Part shown: piece after piece, positions 1-5,292 of the stretch
Layout of the letters: every line of letters starts with the position of its first letter
Numbering within the stretch: position 1 is the first letter of the stretch
Source: Marinosulfonomonas sp.
GTDB lineage: Bacteria; Pseudomonadota; Alphaproteobacteria; Rhodobacterales; Rhodobacteraceae
Direction: 5' to 3'
Assembly: GCA_015494385.1 (NCBI GenBank)
Contig: WGBJ01000410.1
Coordinates: 1-5,347 of the forward strand
DNA: 5,347 nt
Made by a program: the position numbers and the translations under genes
The notes under the pieces: model-generated
What the model saw: the letters and a program-made list of their open reading frames with translations, nothing else
Told to the model about the DNA's origin: nothing
Databases searched by the model: none

Positions 1-5
1 GGGAT

Positions 6-1232
6 ATGGAACGCGACTCGGAAATTATTATCGTTGGCGGTGGCCTGAATGGCCCTGCTTTGGCACTGGCGCTGGCCGATGGCGGCTTTTCGGTGACGAT
101 CATCGACGCCCTGCCCGCCCGCAGCCGTGATCAAAAGGGGTTCGACGGGCGCGGCTATGCGCTGGCGCTGGCCTCGCAACATCTGCTGTCAGCGATTGGT
201 GTCTGGCCAGTGGTGGCCGAGAACAGCCAGCCGATTAACGAGGTCAAAATCACCGACGGCCGCGCGGGCGAAGGGCCGAGCGGCTGGATGCTGCATTTCG
301 ACAGCCGCGAGTTGGCCGAGGGGCCGATGGGCTTTATGGTCGAGGACCGCTATCTGTCGCGTGCGCTGCAAGGGGCGGTGCAAAAACACCCGCTGATCAC
401 GCAGATCAACGGCGAAACCGTGGTTGACCAACAGGTCGGCCCTGCCAGTGTGACGGTGACAACCGCCAGCGGCAAAACCCTGACCGGCAGTATCCTGATT
501 GGCAGCGACGGGCGGTCCAGCGGCACGGCAAAACGTGCCGGCATCCGCAGGGTCGGGCATGATTACGGGCAAACCGCGCTGGTCTGCGCCATTGAACACG
601 ACCTGCCCCACAACGGCATTGCGCATCAGTTTTTCATGCCCCCCGGCCCGCTGGCCATCCTGCCGCTGCCCGGCAACCGCTCGTCCATCGTCTGGAGCGA
701 AACAAGCGAGGAAGCCGCCCGCATCAACGCCCTGCCCGAGGATGAGTATCTGGACATCTTGCGCCCGAGGTTCGGCAGTTTTCTGGGGCAGATCCGGCTG
801 GCAGGAACGCGGTTTACCTATCCGCTGAACCTGACGCTGGCCGAACATTTCATCGCGCCACGTCTGGCCCTGATCGGCGATTCGGCCCACGGGGTGCATC
901 CAATTGCGGGGCAAGGGCTGAACCTTGGATTGCGCGATGTGGGAGCCTTGGCCGAGGTTCTGATACTGGCCCGCAGACGCGGCGAAGACATTGGCGCGCC
1001 TGATGTTTTAGAGCGGTATCAGCGCTGGCGGCAGTTTGACACCACGGTGATGGCGCTGGCGACGGATGCGTTTAACAAACTGTTTTCAAATGACAATTCG
1101 CTGCTTCGACTGGGGCGTGATATGGGCCTAGGCATGGTCAATGCCATGCCATCCGTGCGCAAAAGGTTTATCCGCGAGGCGGCAGGACTGTCGGGTGATG
1201 TGCCGAAACTGTTGCAGGGGCGGCAGATTTAA
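6..1232 (+). CDS. ubiH: UbiH/UbiF/VisC/COQ6-family FAD-dependent monooxygenase, likely ubiquinone-ring hydroxylase
   Basis: This 408-residue protein has the full layout of class A flavoprotein hydroxylases. An N-terminal Rossmann FAD fold carries GGGLNG at residues 11-16, with an acidic residue (D34) ending the second strand. The mid-protein motif GSDGR (166-170) is the family's second DG motif. The third FAD motif starts at GDSAH (291-295) and runs through HPIAGQGLNLGLRD (298-311), which is diagnostic of the UbiH/COQ6 group. Known family members use NAD(P)H and O2 to hydroxylate the aromatic ring of ubiquinone precursors at the membrane. Which ring carbon (UbiH, UbiF, UbiI, UbiL or UbiM type) cannot be told by eye, so the symbol is family-level. 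The ATG at base 6 fits because the FAD motif follows within 5-15 residues. Its ribosome binding site is mostly outside the window, and a slightly earlier start cannot be excluded. The length is normal and the frame is intact. It converges on the Trm112-family gene. Confidence 0.9.
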   Translation: MERDSEIIIVGGGLNGPALALALADGGFSVTIIDALPARSRDQKGFDGRGYALALASQHLLSAIGVWPVVAENSQPINEVKITDGRAGEGPSGWMLHFDSRELAEGPMGFMVEDRYLSRALQGAVQKHPLITQINGETVVDQQVGPASVTVTTASGKTLTGSILIGSDGRSSGTAKRAGIRRVGHDYGQTALVCAIEHDLPHNGIAHQFFMPPGPLAILPLPGNRSSIVWSETSEEAARINALPEDEYLDILRPRFGSFLGQIRLAGTRFTYPLNLTLAEHFIAPRLALIGDSAHGVHPIAGQGLNLGLRDVGALAEVLILARRRGEDIGAPDVLERYQRWRQFDTTVMALATDAFNKLFSNDNSLLRLGRDMGLGMVNAMPSVRKRFIREAAGLSGDVPKLLQGRQI

Positions 1233-1241
1233 CGGGGGGTT

Positions 1242-1263
1242 GGCGGGGTGAACCCCGCCCTAC
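1242..1263 (-). repeat. REP-like palindrome with GTAG head between convergent genes; possible terminator
   Basis: A perfect 7-bp inverted repeat, GGCGGGG (1242-1248) and CCCCGCC (1253-1259), encloses a TGAA loop. Read on the minus strand, the hairpin is preceded directly by GTAG (1263-1260). A GTAG tetranucleotide 5' of a GC-rich hairpin is the known hallmark of REP sequences mobilised by RAYT transposases. It fills most of the 36-bp gap between the ubiH stop and the Trm112-family stop. No T-run follows on either strand, so it is not a canonical rho-independent terminator, although such a hairpin could protect 3' ends or slow polymerase. Whether it is repeated in the genome cannot be seen from one copy. 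Confidence 0.5.
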
Positions 1264-1268
1264 GGGCT

Positions 1269-1451
1269 TCAATCCAGCTTGCGCGCTTCGTCCACCAGCA
1301 TCACCGGAATTCCGTTGCGGATCGGAAAGGCCAGCTTGGCCGGTTTTGATACCAGCTCCTGTTTTTCGGCATCGTAATGCAGCGTTGTGTGGGTCACCGG
1401 ACAGACCAGCGCCTCCAACATTTTACGGTCGAATTCAACTTCACCACTCAT
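1269..1451 (-). CDS. Trm112/YcaR-family small protein, zinc cysteines mostly lost
   Basis: This 60-residue protein matches the Trm112/YcaR family. It has the opening LEALVCPVT (12-20), the central KQELVS (30-35), then [13 protein letters not shown] (40-52) and a short charged tail. Relatives in eukaryotes and archaea act as zinc-binding partners that activate methyltransferases. The role of the short bacterial version is not well settled. By comparison with E. coli YcaR from memory, only C17 remains: the next zinc ligand position is T20 and the third is S35, so zinc binding is unlikely. The ATG at 1451 overlaps the stop of the upstream Lon-domain gene in an ATGA, and GGAGG lies 9 nt upstream, both supporting this start and translational coupling. 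It is the last gene of the minus-strand cluster and ends 5 bp before the GTAG palindrome. Confidence 0.88.
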   Translation of the reverse strand: MSGEVEFDRKMLEALVCPVTHTTLHYDAEKQELVSKPAKLAFPIRNGIPVMLVDEARKLD

Positions 1452-2086
1452 TGCATCACCCCTCCACCTTCAACGCGCCGCAGCACGAATTCCATCAATG
1501 TTACCAGAATATCCCGCCGGTCGGCCAATGTCGGCGCTTCCAGCAGGGCCTGTTTATCCTCGGGCGAAAACGGTGCCAGCATGGACAGCGAATTGATCAG
1601 CATCTCGGGTTCGGCCTTGGTCAGGTTGTCCCAATCGCTCTCCAACTCCTGCGCGGTAAAGAACCGCTCCAGCAAGCCCATAAACCGCTCGCGATCAAAG
1701 GATGTGATATGCTCGACCCCGCCCAGATCACGCGCAAAATCCTGCCAATCGACCCGCCCGCGCAGATAGGGGGTGAACCCCTCGACCTGCTCTTGCAGGC
1801 GGAACCGTGACACGCCCGTCAGGGTAATCATGTAGCGTCCGTCCTTGGCCTCGTTAAATCCGGTAATGCGGCCGGCGCACCCAATGGCATGCAAATCCCC
1901 TTCCGGGTCTTTGTCCACCGGCTGAATCATCCCGATCAGCCGCTCGCGGGTTTTTAGAACATCTTCGAGCATCGCCAGATAGCGCGGCTCGAACACATTC
2001 AGCGGCAAGCGCCCGCGCGGCACCACAATGGCCCCCGATAACGGGAACAAGGGGATGGTGTCGGGCAGGTTTGCGGCTGGGATCAT
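1448..2086 (-). CDS. Lon N-terminal (substrate-binding) domain protein without ATPase or protease
   Basis: This 212-residue protein consists only of the Lon N-terminal/PUA-like domain and its helical extension. The β-rich part starts with [13 protein letters not shown] (11-23) and [13 protein letters not shown] (27-39), the family signature, and continues through GCAGRI and SRFRL. The rest, from about residue 125, is helical. There is no Walker A/B AAA+ module and no Ser-Lys protease dyad, so it cannot be a protease by itself. In Lon this domain helps select substrates. The stand-alone proteins are common in bacteria but their function is poorly defined; an adaptor or chaperone-like role is an inference. 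It starts 25 bp after the stop of the thioredoxin-TPR gene, with only a weak GGGG-type ribosome site about 11 nt before the ATG. It overlaps the Trm112-family start by 4 bp. Length is typical of the stand-alone family. Confidence 0.92.
   Translation of the reverse strand: MIPAANLPDTIPLFPLSGAIVVPRGRLPLNVFEPRYLAMLEDVLKTRERLIGMIQPVDKDPEGDLHAIGCAGRITGFNEAKDGRYMITLTGVSRFRLQEQVEGFTPYLRGRVDWQDFARDLGGVEHITSFDRERFMGLLERFFTAQELESDWDNLTKAEPEMLINSLSMLAPFSPEDKQALLEAPTLADRRDILVTLMEFVLRRVEGGGVMQ
1461..1465 (-). promoter_or_regulatory. Ribosome binding site of the Trm112-family gene, inside the preceding gene
   Basis: GGAGG on the minus strand lies 9 nt before the ATG at 1451, within the last codons of the Lon-domain gene. 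With the ATGA overlap it fixes the start of the small gene and suggests re-initiation by terminating ribosomes. Confidence 0.7.
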
Positions 2087-2111
2087 AATTCAGACTACCC
2101 CGAAACCGGCA

Positions 2112-3032
2112 TTACACAAAGATCATTGACGACAATTTGCGACGGCCGTTCAAAACAATCGGATCATCCGCCTTGAGCGCATCGAAAATGGTGAACAATT
2201 GCGCCTTGGCCGCGCCATCGTTCCATTCGCGATCACGCCGGAACAATTCCAGCAATTCGTTCACAGCACCCTCGGTATCACCTGCGGCGTGCAATGCGGT
2301 TGCCAGATCGAAACGCGCCTGATGGTCGTCAGGGTTGGCCTCGACCGCAGCTCGCAGTTCATCCAGCGGTCCGGCCTTGGCGGCCTGTTTGGCCAGTTCC
2401 AACTGTGCATGGGCCGCTTCCAGCTCCGGCGTTTTCGACATTTCCGCGGTTGCGCCGTTCAGCGTGGCCTCGGCTGTTTCCAGATCACCGGCGGCGATTT
2501 GCGCGCGCACCAGACCACCAAAGGCGGCAGCACTTTCGGCGTCTTCTTCCAGAATCGCGGCAAAGGTTTCAGCGGCGTCAGACGCTTCGCCCTCGGCCAG
2601 CATCGTTTCAGCGGCTTCAATCGCATCGGCCAGACCACCATCGCCGTCCGGCCCCAGCAGGGATACCTTTTCGATAAAGGCCTTGATTTCCGACGCGGGA
2701 ACCGCGCCCTGAAATCCGTCTACGGGTTGACCATCCACAAAGGCATATACCGTCGGGATCGACTGAATCCGCAACTGCGCTGCGATTTGCTGGTTCTCGT
2801 CGATGTTCACCTTGACCATCTTGACCTTGCCACCGGCGGCTTTCACTTCGGCCTCGAGTGCCGGGCCAAGCGTCTTGCACGGACCACACCACGGGGCCCA
2901 GAAATCAACGATGACCGGCACTTCTTTACTGGCTTCGACCACATCGGCCATGAAGGTTGCTTCTGATGCGTCTTTGATCAGATCGCCTGCGGGGGCGTCA
3001 TTACCTTGTCCTAGTTCAAGCATGTCATTCAT
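2112..3032 (-). CDS. cnoX: Thioredoxin-fold protein with C-terminal TPR-like domain, CnoX/YbbN type
   Basis: This 306-residue, very acidic protein has two parts. Residues about 18-123 are a thioredoxin domain with DFWAPWCGPCK, catalytic C49 and C52, the buried D43, and cis-proline P93 in SIPT. A Gly/Asp-rich linker (127-133) leads to an Ala-rich helical region with TPR-like repeats (about 134-298); DDHQARFDLATALHAAGD near residue 240 is the clearest. This is the CnoX (YbbN) architecture: a cytoplasmic holdase that can also exchange disulfides and pass clients to GroEL/DnaK. E. coli CnoX lacks a working CXXC, whereas this protein keeps CGPC, as reported for Caulobacter CnoX, so thioredoxin activity is expected. 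An in-frame TGA two codons upstream rules out a longer protein from 5' of the ATG at 3032. ATG at 3023 (M4) is an alternative, and neither start has a strong Shine-Dalgarno. The Lon-domain gene follows 25 bp later. Confidence 0.92.
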   Translation of the reverse strand: MNDMLELGQGNDAPAGDLIKDASEATFMADVVEASKEVPVIVDFWAPWCGPCKTLGPALEAEVKAAGGKVKMVKVNIDENQQIAAQLRIQSIPTVYAFVDGQPVDGFQGAVPASEIKAFIEKVSLLGPDGDGGLADAIEAAETMLAEGEASDAAETFAAILEEDAESAAAFGGLVRAQIAAGDLETAEATLNGATAEMSKTPELEAAHAQLELAKQAAKAGPLDELRAAVEANPDDHQARFDLATALHAAGDTEGAVNELLELFRRDREWNDGAAKAQLFTIFDALKADDPIVLNGRRKLSSMIFV

Positions 3033-3051
3033 CCATCAAATTGTTTGGTTG

Positions 3052-3089
3052 CCCCTTATATGTGCCTTTATAGCACAAAACCCAAGGGG
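3052..3089 (-). promoter_or_regulatory. Nested inverted repeat and weak promoter-like boxes in the xthA-cnoX gap
   Basis: The 61-bp gap between xthA and the thioredoxin-TPR gene is noticeably AT-richer than its surroundings. It holds an outer inverted repeat CCCCTT/AAGGGG (3052-3057 with 3084-3089) and an inner one TGTGC/GCACA (3061-3065 with 3073-3077). No U-run follows, so it is not a standard terminator. On the minus strand TTGGGT (3085-3080) and TATAAG (3060-3055) look like -35 and -10 boxes with a long 19-nt spacer. Either an internal promoter or an mRNA-processing hairpin is possible, and neither is certain. Confidence 0.3.
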
Positions 3090-3093
3090 TGAA

Positions 3094-3882
3094 TTAGAGA
3101 TCAAATGTCGCAAAGATCGGCGCGTGGTCGCTGGGTTTTTCCCATCCGCGCACATGGCGCAATATCCGGCTGGAGTGTGCAGCGCCGGCAATATCCGGCG
3201 TAGCCCAAATATGATCCAGCCGCCGCCCCTTGTCCGCTGCATCCCAGTCGCGGGCGCGATAGGACCACCAGCTATAAAGCTTGCCTTCGGGAATATCGGC
3301 GCGGGTGACGTCCACCCAGTTGCCGGAGTCCTGCACTTCGGCCAAGGCCTCGACCTCGACCGGGGTGTGGGACACCACCTTCAACAGCTTCTTGTGATCC
3401 CAGACATCATCCTCGCGCGGGGCGATGTTCAGATCCCCGACAAGGATCGAGCGTTCCGGCGCATTGGCGTGGAAATCGTCACGCATGTCGGTCAGGTAAT
3501 CCAGCTTCTGGCCGAATTTCTCGTTCACCTCGCGGTCCGGTTTGTCACCGCCTGCGGGCACATAATGGTTATGGATGGTCACGCCGTTTTCCAACCGCGC
3601 CGCCACATGCCGCGCGTGGCCAAGGTTTGCAAAATCATGCCGCCCCGCGTCCACAATAGGCAAACGCGACAGGATCATCACGCCGTTGTATCCCTTTTGC
3701 CCGTTCGCAACCATGTGTGTATATCCCAGCGCGGCAAAGCCTTCGGTCGGCATTTTATCGACGGGGCTTTTGCATTCCTGCAAACACAGCACATCCGGCG
3801 CTTCTTCTTGCAGCAATTTCAATACGATAGGTTCGCGCAGGCGCACCGAATTGATGTTCCATGTGGCAAGGGTAAATGACAT
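3094..3882 (-). CDS. xthA: Exodeoxyribonuclease III (XthA-type AP endonuclease)
   Basis: This 262-residue enzyme of the exonuclease-endonuclease-phosphatase fold cuts DNA at abasic sites and trims 3' blocking groups in base-excision repair. The expected active-site motifs are in order: TWNINSVR (7-14), QECK with metal ligand E36, KGYNG (63-67), HNHYVPAG with the conserved Y107, GDLN with D150 and N152, RRLDHIW, and the C-terminal SDHAP with D252 and H253. The chain ends with FDL, as is usual. An open frame extends upstream to 3978, but the extra 32 residues do not resemble the family. The ATG at 3882 begins MSFTLATWN and has GGAG 8 nt before it, so this start is chosen. It probably heads the minus-strand cluster and is divergent from the exporter gene. 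All catalytic residues are present, so it should be functional. Confidence 0.95.
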   Translation of the reverse strand: MSFTLATWNINSVRLREPIVLKLLQEEAPDVLCLQECKSPVDKMPTEGFAALGYTHMVANGQKGYNGVMILSRLPIVDAGRHDFANLGHARHVAARLENGVTIHNHYVPAGGDKPDREVNEKFGQKLDYLTDMRDDFHANAPERSILVGDLNIAPREDDVWDHKKLLKVVSHTPVEVEALAEVQDSGNWVDVTRADIPEGKLYSWWSYRARDWDAADKGRRLDHIWATPDIAGAAHSSRILRHVRGWEKPSDHAPIFATFDL

Positions 3883-3890
3883 AGGCAGCG

Positions 3891-3894
3891 CTCC
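3891..3894 (-). promoter_or_regulatory. Ribosome binding site that fixes the xthA start
   Basis: GGAG on the minus strand sits 8 nt before the ATG at 3882. It decides for the 262-residue protein over the longer open frame starting at 3978. Confidence 0.7.
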
Positions 3895-3898
3895 GGTT

Positions 3899-3920
3899 TG
3901 ACTTTGCAACACAATAGTCA
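3899..3920. promoter_or_regulatory. Small dyad TGACT-N12-AGTCA in the divergent intergenic region
   Basis: A perfect 5-bp inverted repeat, TGACT (3899-3903) and AGTCA (3916-3920), lies in the 76-bp region between the xthA and exporter starts. It overlaps the candidate xthA -10 box (3911-3916). The position would suit a regulator acting on one or both genes, but 5-bp arms arise by chance easily and I do not recognise a known operator. Confidence 0.2.
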
Positions 3921-3939
3921 GAGGCTTGTCGATTGACCA
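3911..3939 (-). promoter_or_regulatory. xthA: Candidate promoter of xthA
   Basis: On the minus strand TGGTCA (3939-3934) and TATTGT (3916-3911) each match 4 of 6 bases of the σ70-type -35 and -10 boxes, with an optimal 17-nt spacer. This would give a leader of roughly 20-25 nt before the xthA ATG. I could not find an equally good pair for the exporter on the plus strand. Confidence 0.35.
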
Positions 3940-3945
3940 TCCACT

Positions 3946-3951
3946 AAAAGG
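3946..3951 (+). promoter_or_regulatory. Ribosome binding site that fixes the exporter start
   Basis: AAAAGG ends 7 nt before the ATG at 3959. The in-frame TTG at 3926 has AGAGG only 1 nt away, which is too close, so the ATG is preferred. Confidence 0.6.
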
Positions 3952-3958
3952 CGCAAAT

Positions 3959-5203
3959 ATGCTGCTCGCCGTTAACAAAAACTATCGCCTGCTGTTTACC
4001 GCAACGGCCATCTCCAATCTGGGCGACGGCATTTCGGCGCTGGCGTTTCCTTGGCTGGCGACCCTGATCACCCGTGACCCTATGCTGATCGCGCTGGTGG
4101 CCGCGGCCACCCGCCTGCCGTGGTTCCTGTTTGCGATCCCTGCAGGGGTGATCACAGATCGGGGAAATCGCCATTGGCTGATGGTGCAGGCCGATATCCT
4201 GCGCCTGTTGCTGACCTTGGGCGTGGTTGCGTTAATTCTGTCCGGCCCCGCCCTGCCCCTGCCTGATAGCGATGGTCAGGCGTTCACCCTGATCCTTGGC
4301 CTGTGCGCCGCCGCCTTTCTGCTGGGGTCCGCCGAAGTGATCCGCGACAACGCTGCCCAAACCGCCCTGCCCTCGATTGTGGACAAGCAACACCTTGAGG
4401 TCGCCAACGGCCAGATGTGGAGCATCGAGCAGATCATGGGACAATTCGCCGGCCCGCCGCTGGCCGGTCTGCTGATTGCCTATGCTGTGCCGCTGCCCTT
4501 TGCGGTGGACGCCGTGACATTCGCCATTGCCGCGTGGTGTGTCTGGCTGATTGCGATGCCTGCCCGCACCGCGGTCAAACTGCCCAACGGGTTCTGGCAA
4601 CAAATGCGCGAAGGTATGGCATGGATTTACGCCCACAAACTGATCCTGCGCCTTGCGATCATGCTGGGGGTTTTGAATATGCTGCACCTGATCACCCTGA
4701 CGGTACTGGTGTTGTTCAGTCAGGAAATTCTGGGGCTGGGTGCTGCGGGCTTTGGTATTTTGATGACAGCCGAGGCCGTGGGTGGTGTGCTGGGCGGTCT
4801 GCTGGCCCCGCGCATCATTGCACACATTGGAGCGGGGGCCAGCCTGAAGATCGCGCTTGCAATAACGCCCTTCTATTACCTGCTGATTGCCCTGACCTCG
4901 AGCGCCTATGTGGTGGCCATTGCCCTGTTCATCGGAATGCTGGCCGCCCTGCTGTGGAATGTGGTCACCGTATCCTTGCGCCAACGCGAAATCCCCGACG
5001 AATTACTGGGCCGCGTCAACAGCATTTACCGCTTCTTTGGCTGGGGCACCATGCCCGTCGGCGCGTTGATCGGCGGGGGGTTGGTGGCAATGTTCGAGCC
5101 GGAACTCGGTCGAGAGACCGCCCTGCGCCTGCCATTTCTGGTGAGTGCCGTTGGCGGGTTTGGGCTGTTTGTTTACGGCATCTTCAAACTTGACCTGCGA
5201 TAA
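3959..5203 (+). CDS. MFS_3-type (MefA/EntS-like) major facilitator exporter
   Basis: This 414-residue inner-membrane protein has about 12 hydrophobic segments. It starts with a short cytoplasmic end, NKNYRLLF, and a first helix holding SNLGDG (19-24), as in the MFS_3 group of macrolide, siderophore and other drug exporters. Motif A of the superfamily is clear in loop 2-3: GVITDRGNR (63-71). The central loop carries REGMAWIYAHKLILR, and the second half has the MFS_3 hallmark LRQREIPDELLGRV (340-353). It most likely acts as a proton-coupled efflux pump, but the substrate cannot be inferred from sequence or neighbours. The start at 3959 is chosen over TTG 3926 from the ribosome site and the position of helix 1. 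It is a single-gene unit, divergent from xthA, intact, and with codon use like its neighbours. Its TAA stop runs into the A7 tract of an opposite-strand terminator. Confidence 0.88.
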   Translation: MLLAVNKNYRLLFTATAISNLGDGISALAFPWLATLITRDPMLIALVAAATRLPWFLFAIPAGVITDRGNRHWLMVQADILRLLLTLGVVALILSGPALPLPDSDGQAFTLILGLCAAAFLLGSAEVIRDNAAQTALPSIVDKQHLEVANGQMWSIEQIMGQFAGPPLAGLLIAYAVPLPFAVDAVTFAIAAWCVWLIAMPARTAVKLPNGFWQQMREGMAWIYAHKLILRLAIMLGVLNMLHLITLTVLVLFSQEILGLGAAGFGILMTAEAVGGVLGGLLAPRIIAHIGAGASLKIALAITPFYYLLIALTSSAYVVAIALFIGMLAALLWNVVTVSLRQREIPDELLGRVNSIYRFFGWGTMPVGALIGGGLVAMFEPELGRETALRLPFLVSAVGGFGLFVYGIFKLDLR

Positions 5204-5230
5204 AAAAAGACCCGGCACAATGGCCGGGCC
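5202..5230 (-). terminator. Rho-independent terminator for the minus-strand gene at the right edge
   Basis: Read on the minus strand, GGCCCGGC (5230-5223) pairs with GCCGGGTC (5216-5209). This gives an 8-bp stem including one G·U, with a 6-nt loop, followed directly by seven T (5208-5202). This is a textbook intrinsic terminator. The plus strand has no T-run after the hairpin, so it is not an efficient terminator for the exporter, whose stop codon overlaps the A-tract. Confidence 0.88.
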
Positions 5231-5274
5231 AGTCCAACAGGGAGGATGCATGTCATAACCCCGACATGCAGGGG
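5202..5274 (-). ncRNA. Candidate 3'-UTR-derived small RNA: hairpin, UCCUCCC segment, terminator
   Basis: Downstream of the edge gene's stop, the minus-strand transcript would carry a perfect 8-bp hairpin, UGCAUGUC/GACAUGCA (5270-5263 with 5254-5247), with an 8-nt loop starting GGGG. It is followed by an unpaired stretch containing UCCUCCC (5246-5240), then the terminator hairpin and U7. A hairpin, an exposed pyrimidine anti-Shine-Dalgarno-like segment and an intrinsic terminator together are a common design of alphaproteobacterial trans-acting sRNAs. Release from the mRNA 3' end by processing would give about 70-80 nt. I do not recognise a named family, and an ordinary 3' UTR is the alternative. 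Confidence 0.28.
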
Positions 5275-5292
5275 AACTCGTTTGATTCGCCG

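Noticed and set aside
189..914. Long open frame on the minus strand opposite the monooxygenase gene (241 codons)
   Set aside because: It lies wholly inside the UbiH-family gene, has no recognisable domain and a composition rich in Gln, Arg and Gly typical of antisense frames in GC-rich genes.
2199..3879. Long plus-strand open frames opposite the thioredoxin-TPR and xthA genes
   Set aside because: Both antisense real genes carry complete active-site motifs. The plus-strand frames have no motifs or ribosome sites.
3883..3978. N-terminal extension of XthA by 32 residues
   Set aside because: The extension does not resemble the family, overlaps the exporter start region, and a good GGAG lies 8 nt before the internal ATG at 3882.
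4232..4984. Open frame of 250 codons on the minus strand opposite the exporter
   Set aside because: It is extremely rich in Gln, His and Gly, which is the antisense image of a hydrophobic membrane protein, and has no family motif.
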